Positions 37,201 through 46,286 of a DNA stretch of 64,000 bases are shown here, in pieces. The stretch covers positions 49,735 to 113,734 of the forward strand of contig JBJOII010000010.1 of NCBI GenBank assembly GCA_046047235.1, in the 5' to 3' direction. Position 1 is the stretch's first letter; each line of letters starts with the position of its first letter. The stretch comes from JBMTVN01 sp046047235 (GTDB lineage: Bacteria > Verrucomicrobiota > Verrucomicrobiia > Limisphaerales > JAHDYP01). Both the position numbers and the translations under genes were made by a program. A model generated the notes under the pieces. The model saw only the letters and a list, made by a program, of their open reading frames with translations, ran no database searches and was not told where the DNA came from.

Positions 37201-38012
37201 AGGACTACGCCCCATGGCGGGACTACGATGCCGTGGCAGGTGCCCTCCCCTGGATCGCCGAACATCTCCCCACCTACGCAGCTTACGGCAACGCCTCCAT
37301 CCGCGATGTGCTGGGCGAGTTCGAATCAGAGTTCAAATACCTCGAGGCCGCCACTCTCGACTCGGTTGTCCTGCTCAACCACGGCGATCACCTCGAACTC
37401 TCTCCCCTTCCGATCGACGCCCAGCTGGCCCCGGTCTTCGGCATCAGTGCCGCCGACTTCGATGGCGACGGACACGCTGACCTCTTCCTCGCCCAGAACT
37501 TCTTCAGCGTGGAACCGGAAACAGCCCGCTATGATGCCGGCCGCGGCCTCCTGTTACGCGGCAGCGGGACCGGCTCTTTCGAGCCGGTCGCAGGCCAAGC
37601 CAGCGGCATCGCCATCTATGGACAGCAACGTGGATCCGCGGTTTCTGATTACGACCACGATGGCCGCATCGACCTGCTCATTACCCAGCACAATGGCGAA
37701 ACCAAGCTCTATCGCAACGTGACCGCTACCCCGGGAATCCGCGTCCAGCTTGAGGGACCGACAGGAAACCCCACAGGCGTTGGCGCCATCGTCCAGGCCC
37801 TTTACAACCAGCAACCCGGCCCGGCCATTCCCGTGCTCGCGGGATCCGGCTACTGGTCGCAGGACAGCTCCACGCCCCTGCTCACCGGAAATAACAGACC
37901 GACAGCCGTCCGGGTCCGTTGGCCCAACGGCAACGCCGTCGATTACGCCCTTCCATCCACAGGCAACTCCTTTACGCTCCACCCGAATGGCACCCTGACT
38001 CCAACACCTTGA
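34293..38012 (+). CDS. Giant secreted CRTAC1-like protein 3
   Basis: 1,239 residues from ATG; N-terminal signal with hydrophobic core near VWLLWITSLLQSPASA (cleavage after ASA). It has the same two-module plan: ASPIC/UnbV 1 at about 552-636 (PPNSDGIGARIQVSGG, IVSGGRYLSSDQ) and ASPIC/UnbV 2 at about 1150-1228 (VLAGSGYWSQDS, VRWPNGN). Propeller loops include DIDGDGLCDIYFC, DIDGDGDLDLY and FDGDGHADLFLAQNFF. Its start is 3 bp after the stop of paralogue 2, and the TPR gene follows after 55 bp. The second propeller is the most divergent part between paralogues, while the ASPIC domains are most alike. Function unknown; adhesion, matrix or scaffold roles are possible. Confidence 0.9.
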   Translation: MRIRRSRRYHPAPSTRRSLHPVWLLWITSLLQSPASAQTEIQPLTVRTGPSAGFTLTAPADTGVAFTNHLSEVSNAFNRNLANGSGVALADIDGDGLCDIYFCRLEGDNTLYRNLGNWQFEDITSKAGLACPGQYSTGATFADLNGDANVDLVVNGLGTGTRTFFNDGSGRFTEQTSRLNRNLGAMSSALADIDGDGDLDLYVTNYRTNTWMDRPADLKVEAKRVNGQIVVSPADRFVVVTPRAGGVEVMERGDRDFLYINNGKGQFAPVSWSAAFRDDQGQKLRELPTDWGLSVMLRDFNDDLLPDIYVCNDFFYWPDRFWFNEQSSGFRAAAPQALRNQPVSSMGMDVADINRDGHDDFLVTDMVSRNHAWRHRQRPNMMQGIVNQPLDDPASRPEVPRNTLQLNRGDNTWTDIAHLSGLAYTEWSWGCAFLDVDLDGWEDVLIPTGNFHDVQDADALRQQRGIPPDDSAEGRVRSWRNFPPLDTPVLAYRNGRDLTFADSTQAWGLGQPGPWQGMALADLDNDGDMDIVVNRLNNVAGLFRNDSSAPRVAVQLHGRPPNSDGIGARIQVSGGPVTQSQSIVSGGRYLSSDQPRRTFAAGAPNALLQIEVTWRQGWRTILTNVPANSLVFVEESNLLPPASSTPPPPAWFENKSATLSQLHTQAPVDDFANQPLLSRRLSTLAPGATWFDLDGDGWDDLLLGTGNSDSPLTLLRNRNGTSFEPFPPSAKPASEPSGTGMLLATRVHTNAPAVLLATQLHHSPADATRPSVVSASWNNNTHPGTILSSTSSPGVITLSDVNGDGLLDLFAGSRYSPGHYPKADPSSLLLGSLDASGNPQFQQPLPLDAGMVTSATWADLTGDARPELILATEWGPLRIFHWQDNALQEWRPTVRLPDTSTQPLQALTGWWNSIAVGDFDEDGRLDLIAGNWGRNTRFQQHLTKPLRIYYGDVGNNRFEVLEAQFESSLQDYAPWRDYDAVAGALPWIAEHLPTYAAYGNASIRDVLGEFESEFKYLEAATLDSVVLLNHGDHLELSPLPIDAQLAPVFGISAADFDGDGHADLFLAQNFFSVEPETARYDAGRGLLLRGSGTGSFEPVAGQASGIAIYGQQRGSAVSDYDHDGRIDLLITQHNGETKLYRNVTATPGIRVQLEGPTGNPTGVGAIVQALYNQQPGPAIPVLAGSGYWSQDSSTPLLTGNNRPTAVRVRWPNGNAVDYALPSTGNSFTLHPNGTLTPTP

Positions 38013-38067
38013 GACTCCTCAAGAATCCGGTTTCCGGCCTCGACCACATTCTTTATTCTCCACCCCC

Positions 38068-38955
38068 ATGAACTCCGGCCGCAAGAAACACACCAGCCCC
38101 CCGAAGAGGCAACGCGCTCGCGGCAGGAAAGAGACCTTCAACTGGACCGCCGGCCTGGGAGTAACCACCGCAATCGTTTTCGGTCTGGCTTTCCTGCTCC
38201 GTAACCCTCGCTCCAAACCCGCTCCCGCCAACCAACCTACCCCGCCGCCAGCAGCGTCCATACCCGCATCGCCGGAAGAACAACCCTCGACCTCTCCCGC
38301 CCCCACAACCCCAACCACACCCACAGCCTCAGCCACGCATCTCTCCCCTCCGCCTACCGCGCCCGCAGCCAGCCCCGAAGACGAAGGCGCCGCCCTGCTG
38401 GACCAGGGAAATCGACTTCTTCAACAGGGACGAACTGACGAAGCGCTGAAAGCATACCAGCGCGCAGCCGAACTCCTGCCGGATGACGAAGACGTGCATT
38501 ACAATCTGGGGATTGCTCTCGCCCGCCTGAATCGCACAGAGGAAGCCATCGCCGCTTACGAGCGGGCGCTGGAAATCTATGGAGAATACGCCGAGGTCCA
38601 TAACAACCTCGGAAACCTACTGCTTAAGCTCGGCAAACGCTCCGAAGCCATCAACCATTTCCACACCGCCATCGAATCTCTCCCCGATTACGCCTCAGCC
38701 CATAATAACCTCGGCAACGCGCTGCTGATGGATGGCGAGATCCAGGCCGCCAGCCAACACTTCCTCACCGCATCAGAACTCGAGCCCGAGTATTGGCAAG
38801 CGCACTACAACCTCGCCAATGCCCTCGATATGATGGGACAACGCGAAAAAGCCATCGCCGAGTTCTCAACTGTCGTGCGTTTGAAGCCGGACTTCGAACC
38901 TGCTAAACAGGCTCTGGCCAAACTCCAAAACCAGCCCTCCACACCTCAAGAGTAG
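38068..38955 (+). CDS. Membrane-anchored TPR protein of the CRTAC1-like operon
   Basis: 295 residues. A basic N-region is followed by one TM helix (about residues 30-50: GLGVTTAIVFGLAFLL), then a Pro/Ala/Thr-rich linker (about 54-105), then at least five TPR units with the usual pattern (LLQQGRTDEALKAYQRAAEL, DVHYNLGIALARLNRTEEAI, EVHNNLGNLLLKLGKRSEAI). The TPR domain should sit in the periplasm, on the outer face of the inner membrane. It closes the operon of three giant VCBS proteins, so binding or chaperoning their export is a reasonable inference. A second protein with the same layout lies at 46287-47075, near the fourth giant gene. Confidence 0.85.
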   Translation: MNSGRKKHTSPPKRQRARGRKETFNWTAGLGVTTAIVFGLAFLLRNPRSKPAPANQPTPPPAASIPASPEEQPSTSPAPTTPTTPTASATHLSPPPTAPAASPEDEGAALLDQGNRLLQQGRTDEALKAYQRAAELLPDDEDVHYNLGIALARLNRTEEAIAAYERALEIYGEYAEVHNNLGNLLLKLGKRSEAINHFHTAIESLPDYASAHNNLGNALLMDGEIQAASQHFLTASELEPEYWQAHYNLANALDMMGQREKAIAEFSTVVRLKPDFEPAKQALAKLQNQPSTPQE

Positions 38956-38973
38956 GACGCGTTCACGGCAGCC

Positions 38974-38998
38974 CGGCATCCCCCATCGCGGGATGCCG
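38974..38998. terminator. Hairpin in convergent intergenic gap, possible bidirectional terminator
   Basis: A 9-bp perfect stem (CGGCATCCC and GGGATGCCG, 7-nt loop) lies 19 bp after the TPR stop and 85 bp beyond the convergent giant gene stop. No T-run follows on either strand, so termination strength is uncertain. A perfect 14-bp palindrome (39027-39040) and a TGAGTC/GACTCA repeat (39079-39093) follow in the same gap. Confidence 0.4.
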
Positions 38999-39082
38999 CC
39001 ATTGAATTCGGAGAAGCAGAATTCACCGATCCCGGGATCGGGATCGAACCCAAAGCGGGGCCCTGGTGTCATGATTTATGAG

Positions 39083-42000
39083 TCAACGACTCAAACCACC
39101 ATCCACTCCCACCACCACCTCATCGACGTCCGGGGGAACCTCTGTCTCGGTCACGTTCCCGCCAGGCCAACGAATCGAAACCCCCTCCAGCCTCTTCCCT
39201 CCTGCACTGAGGATTAACACAGCGCTGTCCTGCGAGCCGTAACCCGAACCAGCCATCACGACTTGGGCCGGCCCCATCACCCCACTGAACACGCCACGAA
39301 CCACAGCCCCGACTGCATAAGGGTTACCCCTCGGACCGGAGAGCCGCACCCGCACACCGGGCCGCGCCGTCTCATTGTGGAACAGGCCCATCGCACCGCC
39401 GTTCTGCGCCACCGCCAGATCCATTCGACCGTCCTTGTCGTAGTCCCCCAAAGCACTGCCACGTTGATCGCCATAGAGAAGAACGCCCGATTCCCTTGAA
39501 GTCATCGCCTTGAAACCTCCTCGCCCATCCCCAACCAGCACCAAGCCCTGTCCAGCCTCCATACGCTTGAACTCAGGCTGGGTCGCAGTCAGGTTCTGCC
39601 CCAGAAAAAGGTCCTGGTCGCCGTCACCATCCAAATCCCCCACGCTGACCCCGAACACAACAGATTGCTGCGCCTCACCCGGCAGGGATCGCACCTCAAA
39701 CCGGTTGCCTTGGTTCAAAAAAACCGAGGATGCCAAGGTAGTCGCAGACACCTCGGACGCCCGTGCAAAGTCATCGCCCAGGAGGTTCTCAATCGTCGAC
39801 TCAGCATACGCTTTCCGGCTGTTAAAACGGGCCCGGATGCCCGGCAGCGCGGCACCAACGACATCCAGATCCCGCCGCGGAGCCAGACCCAGCCCCTCAA
39901 CTTCATACACCTCGATGCAGTCTATCAGCCCGCGACCTTCGAAGTCACCATACACCAGGCGTAACGGCTCACTCTCCGAGGCCTTGTACGGACTGTTCAA
40001 ACCCCAATTACCCGCCACGAAATCAAGCCTCCCGTCCCCATTAAAATCCCCCACTCCCAGCCCGGCCCACAACCCCTTGTAACCCTCCAAACCCCACTCC
40101 GCAGTCGCATCCCTCAACCGGCCACGGTCATTCAAAAACAGGTTGACCGCACCCCACTCACAGGCCACCAGCAAATCGCTAAATCCGTTCCCGTCCACGT
40201 CCGCCCAACATGCCGCTGTGACCATCCCCAGCTGGTGAAACAACACCTCGGTCCCGGCATCCAGCACCAGTCTGCCGTGCTCCTGTCGATACAACCTCGA
40301 AAACACCGGCTCCGGATAACGTCCCGGCTTCCATCGCCCACCCACAAAAACATCGAGATCGCCGTCGCCCTCCACATCCGCCACGGCCACCGGCCCGGCA
40401 CAAACATCCCAACTCTCCACCAGCTCCGGACCATGCACCTGACCGTCCATAATAGATACAAAACCAACCCCACCCGACACAGTGTCGCCCGCTACCGGAT
40501 TTGCCATGCCCACGAGCAAATGTAGCTCCCCGCCATCGGTGGTCCATGAGGCCACCCCCATGCCGTCCCCCATCAAGACATCATCCCCATGGGGAAGCGC
40601 GACAAACTCCCGCCCCGCATCATCCCATCGCATCACCACAACCTCCCCACCCATATCCCCGGGCAACACCAACTCCTCAACATCATCGCCATCCAGGTCG
40701 ACCCATCCCACTCCCGCCCCCAGCCGGCTAAGTTGATACGGAAGCAGCGGTTGCTGCAGGAAGTCGTCAAAGGACACCTCCTGATGCCGTGCGGGAAGCT
40801 GCTCGCTCACATCCGAAAAAAGCGATCTTCCGGCAAAGACCGCTTCGCCCGGAACAACCGCCTTCACCGCGTTGAGCATCGCCGGTTCCGTGATCTCGTA
40901 GAGCCGATTGACCGGCACGTCCGCCAGCACACTGCGAACACCGCTTCGCCAGATCACCTCAATGCTGACCTTGGACGCCTTTCCCGCCGCAAACACCTTC
41001 AACGGCTGGTCCCCTGCCATATAACGGCCGCCTGCCAACATCTCCTGCTCCTGAATTGTCGGACCACCTGAAACCCGGATCCGCGCGCCGATCCCCTGCG
41101 TGTTCGGAGCCTTGCCGCGCAGCCTCACAGCCACCCTCCCTGCCGAGGCATCGTTCCGCAAAACTAAGGCCTCCTCCTGAAAGCAATTCACCACCACGTC
41201 CAGATCGCCATCGCCATCCAAATCACCTGTGGCCATGCCGTGAGAAATGCGACGCGAGTTAAACCCCCATCTGTCACCAACCTCCTCAAAGGTAAGATCA
41301 CCGCTGTTGCGGTAAGCCAGGTTCTTGGTAGCCAACCGTTCAAACAACAAGGTGGTCTGCCTTGACTCCGCCACCCCCAACCGCCCCATGTTGCGAATCC
41401 TCTCGCGGGTGTCCATGTCATCCGAGTTGTGCGGATGTCCGTTGCTAATCAGCAAATCTTCCCATCCATCCAGATCCACATCCAGATTCAGGCAACTCCA
41501 CGCCCATTCCGACCCCGCCACACCCGCATACCAGGCCAGCTCGGCGTAAGTCCCGTCACCCCTTGCGCGCAACAAAACATTCCGCCGTTCCTGCTCCCGC
41601 ATCCTGTCATCCCCCGGCAACCGCAACTGCTCATGCATGTTCCCCTTCTGCGTCAGAACATAAACGTGCTCACGGCTCAACATGTCCGTGGCAAACAGGT
41701 CCACCAAGCCGTCCCGATCAAAATCCCCACCCGCCACGGACATCGAGAAATAAGGGGTCGTACGGATAGCCTGGGTCGGGATCGCCCGAAAGCGTCCCCC
41801 ACCGTCATTGATCCAGAACCGATCCGGCCCCGAAGCGTCACTGCATACATAAATGTCCGGAGCACCATCCCCGTTGAAGTCCTGCATCAGGACGCTGAGG
41901 CTCTGGTCCCACGGACCATCCTCCAGTGGATTTCCCTCCTCATCCAGAAATGCCCCCTCGGTCCACGCCACCGGACTGAACCGCCCCGCTGCATCGTTCA

Positions 42001-42778
42001 GATACAACACGTCCTGCTCGCCCAGCTCGAAAATCTTGTCGCCAATGATCTGAATGCGCTTGGCATAACGGCCCGTCGCAACCCGGCGACCGTTAACCAC
42101 CCGAAAGCTCAGCCTGCCGCCACTGCGCAGAATGGAGTCCACTCCGTAATTGGCCACATACAAATCCAAATCCCCATCACCATCCACGTCCGCCAATGCC
42201 ATGGAAGTGCTGCCCAACTTGGATGCCAACCCGCTCGCCGCTGTGACATCCTTAAACACCCCGCGACCATCATTCAGCAGCAATGCGTTGGGCCCACCCA
42301 TCGAGTTCACCAGAAGATCCAAATCCCCGTCCCCGTCGACATCCGCGAAAACAGCCGCGGTCGAAGTCTGCCCCACGCACCCCACCCCCGCCCTGCTCGT
42401 GACATCCTCAAACCGCCAACCGCCCAAGTTGCGGTAGAGCACCGACGAACCCTCCAACCCACAAAGAAAAATGTCACACCGCCCATCCCCATCGTAATCC
42501 CCCAAGGCTACCCCGGACCCGTTGAGCAAGTTGATGTTCTCGAGATACCTCGACTGTGCGAGGACATTCGTAAACAACACTCCACTCGACTCTCCGGAGA
42601 CTTCCGCAAACCCCGCACCCCTCCCCCCATGAATGGCCAACGGCGCGGACCGATACCCTTCTCCTTCCACCCATTCAGATCCAGTGACCCCGACACAGGC
42701 CAGGCACAAACCGCCCAGCACAGCCAACCCTCCATAAAGTCGAGAGAGAGCATCTGAACATCGGGTCACGGTCCGCAT
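39083..42778 (-). CDS. Giant secreted CRTAC1-like protein 4 (opposite strand)
   Basis: 1,231 residues from ATG 42778. I preferred this start over one at 43006 because the signal peptide (LYGGLAVLGGLCLACVGVTG) follows and because the upstream gene's terminator lies at 42963-42995. The protein has the two-module plan of the plus-strand paralogues: ASPIC/UnbV 1 at about 546-630 (APNTQGIGARIRVSGG, MLAGGRYMAGDQ) and ASPIC/UnbV 2 at about 1138-1226 (VMAGSGYGSQDS, IRWPGGN). Calcium-type loops such as DVDGDGDLDLL repeat throughout. The same peptide motifs are written with G-ending codons here and C-ending codons in paralogues 1-3. It is convergent with the TPR gene and separated by a hairpin-rich gap. 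Confidence 0.9.
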   Translation of the reverse strand: MRTVTRCSDALSRLYGGLAVLGGLCLACVGVTGSEWVEGEGYRSAPLAIHGGRGAGFAEVSGESSGVLFTNVLAQSRYLENINLLNGSGVALGDYDGDGRCDIFLCGLEGSSVLYRNLGGWRFEDVTSRAGVGCVGQTSTAAVFADVDGDGDLDLLVNSMGGPNALLLNDGRGVFKDVTAASGLASKLGSTSMALADVDGDGDLDLYVANYGVDSILRSGGRLSFRVVNGRRVATGRYAKRIQIIGDKIFELGEQDVLYLNDAAGRFSPVAWTEGAFLDEEGNPLEDGPWDQSLSVLMQDFNGDGAPDIYVCSDASGPDRFWINDGGGRFRAIPTQAIRTTPYFSMSVAGGDFDRDGLVDLFATDMLSREHVYVLTQKGNMHEQLRLPGDDRMREQERRNVLLRARGDGTYAELAWYAGVAGSEWAWSCLNLDVDLDGWEDLLISNGHPHNSDDMDTRERIRNMGRLGVAESRQTTLLFERLATKNLAYRNSGDLTFEEVGDRWGFNSRRISHGMATGDLDGDGDLDVVVNCFQEEALVLRNDASAGRVAVRLRGKAPNTQGIGARIRVSGGPTIQEQEMLAGGRYMAGDQPLKVFAAGKASKVSIEVIWRSGVRSVLADVPVNRLYEITEPAMLNAVKAVVPGEAVFAGRSLFSDVSEQLPARHQEVSFDDFLQQPLLPYQLSRLGAGVGWVDLDGDDVEELVLPGDMGGEVVVMRWDDAGREFVALPHGDDVLMGDGMGVASWTTDGGELHLLVGMANPVAGDTVSGGVGFVSIMDGQVHGPELVESWDVCAGPVAVADVEGDGDLDVFVGGRWKPGRYPEPVFSRLYRQEHGRLVLDAGTEVLFHQLGMVTAACWADVDGNGFSDLLVACEWGAVNLFLNDRGRLRDATAEWGLEGYKGLWAGLGVGDFNGDGRLDFVAGNWGLNSPYKASESEPLRLVYGDFEGRGLIDCIEVYEVEGLGLAPRRDLDVVGAALPGIRARFNSRKAYAESTIENLLGDDFARASEVSATTLASSVFLNQGNRFEVRSLPGEAQQSVVFGVSVGDLDGDGDQDLFLGQNLTATQPEFKRMEAGQGLVLVGDGRGGFKAMTSRESGVLLYGDQRGSALGDYDKDGRMDLAVAQNGGAMGLFHNETARPGVRVRLSGPRGNPYAVGAVVRGVFSGVMGPAQVVMAGSGYGSQDSAVLILSAGGKRLEGVSIRWPGGNVTETEVPPDVDEVVVGVDGGLSR

Positions 42779-42962
42779 GGCAAGGACGCCGACTCTATGC
42801 GCTGTAGCAGCCAACCGCAAGCGACCGTGCAAGGAGCGGCGATAGAGATCGGAAGCCAGAGGGCAAGGGTAAACAAACAGAACGCGCACCGAACCCTCTG
42901 TCTGGTCCTCTCCGAGTTCCAAGCTTTGGGCGACAGCCCGGCAAGAACCCAGCCACACAAAT

Positions 42963-42995
42963 AAAAAAGAGGCCGGGGGAAAATCCCCGGCCTCT
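42963..42995 (-). terminator. Rho-independent terminator of the PA14/Ig gene
   Basis: An 11-bp stem (AGAGGCCGGGG and CCCCGGCCTCT, 6-nt loop) is followed on the minus strand by six T. It lies 25 bp beyond the stop of the PA14/Ig gene and upstream of the fourth giant gene, separating the two transcripts. Confidence 0.92.
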
Positions 42996-43020
42996 GTGTG
43001 ATTCAATCTAGGATCGAAAC

Positions 43021-45888
43021 TTACTTCCGGATGCGGAGGTAAGCCGCCGAGTTGGCGGGATCGATCGTGGCCGTGAATGTGCCCGAGGTGTTGCCAGTGG
43101 CCTGCCAGGGACCGTTCAGGTTGTCTGACACTTCGGCCTCCCCGCCACCCGTCCAGGTCACGGTCACCGAGTTGCCCTCGCGGACAATACCGGTGATCTC
43201 GACCACTTCGCTAACGCTCGCCGGAACGAAGACCAGATAGTCCACGTCACCGCTGTTGTAGTTCCAGCGGATGGTGTTTTCACCAGCCAACGCAACCGTG
43301 GCAACGGCGCCACCGTCGTCGGTCAGGGCCACCAGGTTGTTGCGGCTCCAGCCAGCAGACCCAGGCGCGGTGAAGTTACCGAGCTTCTGGATCGTCTGGG
43401 AGGTCGTGCCAACACCGGCAGTCACCAAGCCGAGCGATCCGTTCAGCTGGTTGGCCGCGGTGCCGTCATAGGAGGTGGCAGCAAACACCCAGTAGTTCCC
43501 GTCAGGGAAGGTGCGGGTGTAGTTACCCCAGTCGCCGGAATCAACCCAACCCACCTTGTAGTTGGTGGTCATGGTCCACTCGCCCATGCGCTCCATGGAG
43601 AACTGTGCGCCAGCGCCTTCAGCCGCCATCGGGGCGTGGGTGCCGTCCGTGATCACGTCACCGGCACGATACACCGGGCTCTCCTGCGCCGCCTGAACGC
43701 TGTGATAGTCCACGTCGAACGTGGCGCTCAGACCGTTGTAGGCATCACCCAGGTAGGGCATCGTGCTGGCGTCAGCCACCGTCTGGCCACCGTCATAATC
43801 GAAGTCTTCCGCCTCAATCGCAAACACGCCGGTCGCCGTCACCATGACGTTCATCAGCGGAGACTGGGCAGAACCGTTCGGGTTGCTGACCGTGCAGCGA
43901 TACTGACCGGAATCAGTCGCGATAGCTTCAGCAATGGTGAGCGAGGCGGCCGTCGCGCCAGCGATGGCCACGCCGTTCTTGGTCCATTGGAAGTCCACAC
44001 CACCCTGATGGGTGATCTCGAGCGTGAAGCTCGATCCACCTTCCACGATCTGGCCGCTGTTGCCAGCCGGGGTCTTGACGATCGGCGTGAGGGTCGTCGG
44101 GTCGGCATAGGTGCCAACCAGGTCACCAGTCAGGGCGGAAGCCGTGCCGTTGGCCGGACGAGGATCACCGAAAACGGTCCAGGTCAGCTCAGCACCGTCA
44201 CCACCGCCACCTTCCTGCCAAAGCACTTCGAGGTAGTACCTCTGACCTGCGGCCAGCGTGATTTCGAAGCTGGGCCACTGCGGCAGACCGTAAGCACCAC
44301 CCAGGTCAGTTGCCCAAGTCTCGGTATCCTGCTCTTCGCTTGCAGCTTCCCACTGACGGTTATCACTCCAGTTGGACTCCGCCGCGATGAGCAGCTTGTT
44401 CGCCGGATCATCATCGGTGCTCAGGAACACACGACCGTTGTCGTCACCCGTGTAGATGAAGCGGTAGTCACCGCTCGTCGCAGGTGTCAACCAGGCATAG
44501 CCATGACCGCGATAGTTGTCGGCAAGATTACGGCCGGACTCGAAGAGGCCCGTCGCCCAGGTCACGTCAGGCGCGCCAAGGGTGTCGTCGTTGAAAGCGG
44601 TGATGAAATCGTCAATGGCGCCACCGCCGTTCCAACGCTCCCAGCTCACCAGACCGCTGATGAATTGAACACTGTTGAAGTCGATCGTGGAGTTGGCGGC
44701 AATCGTGTTGGCGATCGCAGCGGCATCCTTCACGTTGTTCACCGTAATGGTGTAAACAGTGCCGTCAGCCTGAGTCGAGGTCGTCAGGATCACCGCGTCA
44801 GCACCAGCCATCGCCGCACCGGTCACGGTCACGCCACCGCTGATGCTGTAGTTGCCCACAGTCGTCGCAGAAGCCGTGTCGAGAGGCTCGGAGAACATGA
44901 TCTTCACGTGGTTGGGATCTTTGAAACCATTGGCTTGCACCAAGGTCGGGGCGTCCACGTCGCTGTCGACCGTCAGGATCGCGTCAGCACTGGTCACAGT
45001 GCCCTGGCCGCCGGTCACGAACACGCTAAAGGCCGCACCGTTGTCGGCAGCCGTCACTGCAGCGATGGAGTAGTTCATTCCATTCGCGCCAGCGATATCC
45101 GCACCGTCCTTGCGCCATTGATAGGTGTAGCCAGGGGTGCCGTCCGCGACCACCGAGAAGGTCACACCGCGACCTTCTTCAATCGTCTGGCTCACCGGTT
45201 GCGTGGTGATGTTCACCGCGCCGAGCGTCTTGTCGATGGTGGCGAGGTATTCACCCGGAATCGGGAGGGTCGGATCGATCATGCCGGTCGGGTCTTCCAC
45301 TGCCACAGCGCAGTTGTCACCGCCGCCGCCTTCCTTCCAAAGCGCCTCGATGTAGTAGGCCTGCCCCGCGGTCAAATTAATCACGTTGGGAGTAGGCCAT
45401 TCGCTGCCGGCGAACGTCGCGGAACTCTTCTCCTCCGCGGTGCTGCCGCCGCCCGGTGCGGTCCAAGAACGGATACCGCTCCAGCCGGTTTCGGTCGCGA
45501 TCAACTTCTTGTTGGCAGCCGTGTCGTCGGTGCTCAGGTAAAGAGCAGCGCCGTCGTCAGCCGCCAGCCAGAAGGTGTATTCACCTGTGGTCGGAGGATA
45601 AAAATAGCCGACCAACTGACCGCCGTAGTTGTCGGCCCAGTTGGCAGCCGGAAGGGTGATGTCCATCGAGGGATCGGGATTCCACTCGAAGTACTCGGGG
45701 TATTGTTCAGCGTCCGGGCTGTCCGGAAACTTAGGGGAGGCCAACAGGTCGGCGACGTTCACGCCGCCGATATCTGTAAAAGCCTTGCCTGAAATGAATC
45801 CTTGCGGAGCCGCAGGAGCCGCCTGAACAGCGGTCGCCGCAGCACCAGCAAGAGCCACCAGGCAAATGATCTTGGTTAGCTTCTGCAT
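43021..45888 (-). CDS. Large secreted PA14 / Ig-like / carbohydrate-binding protein
   Basis: 955 residues from ATG 45888, chosen because the signal peptide MQKLTKIICLVALAGAAATA starts there. Domains in order: PA14-like (about 30-195; VGYFYPPTTGEYTFWLAADD), Ig-like (about 215-310; YTYQWRKDGADIAGA), SbsA/Big-like (about 320-415), a second PA14-like domain (about 420-580; YRFIYTGDDNGRVFLSTDDD), Ig-like (about 605-685; VDFQWTKNGVAIAGA), and a CBM6-like region (about 690-895; EAEDFDYDGG near its start). No catalytic domain is visible, so binding to glycans or the cell surface is likely. The C-terminus is a short beta-rich tail without a PEP-CTERM motif. A strong terminator follows, and the leader lacks a Shine-Dalgarno sequence. 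Confidence 0.85.
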   Translation of the reverse strand: MQKLTKIICLVALAGAAATAVQAAPAAPQGFISGKAFTDIGGVNVADLLASPKFPDSPDAEQYPEYFEWNPDPSMDITLPAANWADNYGGQLVGYFYPPTTGEYTFWLAADDGAALYLSTDDTAANKKLIATETGWSGIRSWTAPGGGSTAEEKSSATFAGSEWPTPNVINLTAGQAYYIEALWKEGGGGDNCAVAVEDPTGMIDPTLPIPGEYLATIDKTLGAVNITTQPVSQTIEEGRGVTFSVVADGTPGYTYQWRKDGADIAGANGMNYSIAAVTAADNGAAFSVFVTGGQGTVTSADAILTVDSDVDAPTLVQANGFKDPNHVKIMFSEPLDTASATTVGNYSISGGVTVTGAAMAGADAVILTTSTQADGTVYTITVNNVKDAAAIANTIAANSTIDFNSVQFISGLVSWERWNGGGAIDDFITAFNDDTLGAPDVTWATGLFESGRNLADNYRGHGYAWLTPATSGDYRFIYTGDDNGRVFLSTDDDPANKLLIAAESNWSDNRQWEAASEEQDTETWATDLGGAYGLPQWPSFEITLAAGQRYYLEVLWQEGGGGDGAELTWTVFGDPRPANGTASALTGDLVGTYADPTTLTPIVKTPAGNSGQIVEGGSSFTLEITHQGGVDFQWTKNGVAIAGATAASLTIAEAIATDSGQYRCTVSNPNGSAQSPLMNVMVTATGVFAIEAEDFDYDGGQTVADASTMPYLGDAYNGLSATFDVDYHSVQAAQESPVYRAGDVITDGTHAPMAAEGAGAQFSMERMGEWTMTTNYKVGWVDSGDWGNYTRTFPDGNYWVFAATSYDGTAANQLNGSLGLVTAGVGTTSQTIQKLGNFTAPGSAGWSRNNLVALTDDGGAVATVALAGENTIRWNYNSGDVDYLVFVPASVSEVVEITGIVREGNSVTVTWTGGGEAEVSDNLNGPWQATGNTSGTFTATIDPANSAAYLRIRK

Positions 45889-46286
45889 AGTTACTGATTT
45901 GTTTGGGTTTGGTCCGCTTCCAATTCTTGTCCCATGACATATGAACGTCACAAGATTGGCGCTTGAAGCGGGACTACTGGGTTACTGTGGCGGAAATGTG
46001 CTCCTCTGCGAAATTCACGTCAATATATTTCAACCATTCACCCCTCAGGCTTTCCAGTCCACCCCTCCCTCCTCCGGATCACCCCTGCATGTGGCGATAC
46101 ATCATACAGGCTACTACTCACAGTAAGTTTCTTCAGCAACCCCAAGATCCCCTTCCCTTCATTCATCCCCGGACAATAAACCGGCTTCCCTAAATCTCCC
46201 GGTCATGCCAAGTTGTCCGCACCCAAAGTCACTGATTGCTAGCAGGTTAGCTAAGCCTCAGCACCAATCCAGCATCCCGAAAGTCT
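45889..46286. other. Divergent intergenic region (PA14/Ig gene and second TPR gene)
   Basis: 398 bp between divergent starts, the longest gap in the window. It should hold promoters for both neighbours. The minus-strand leader next to the PA14 gene is A/C-rich and lacks a Shine-Dalgarno sequence. Short open frames here have Pro/His/Ser-rich products with no family signal. I see no RNA gene, repeat or clear -35/-10 pair. Confidence 0.5.

Noticed and set aside
39027..39056. T-arm-like stretch or attachment site in the convergent gap
   Set aside because: A palindrome and a GATCGAACCC piece resemble a tRNA arm, but no other tRNA arm is present and no integrase or matching repeat is in the window.
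41429..42757. 442-residue plus-strand frame opposite the fourth giant gene
   Set aside because: It is antisense to a gene with signal peptide, propellers and ASPIC/UnbV domains. Its product is rich in Pro, Arg, His and Ile without motifs.
43636..45792. 718-residue open frame on the plus strand opposite the PA14/Ig gene
   Set aside because: The opposite strand has a signal peptide, PA14/Ig domains and its own terminator. The antisense frame has no domain and reflects biased codons.
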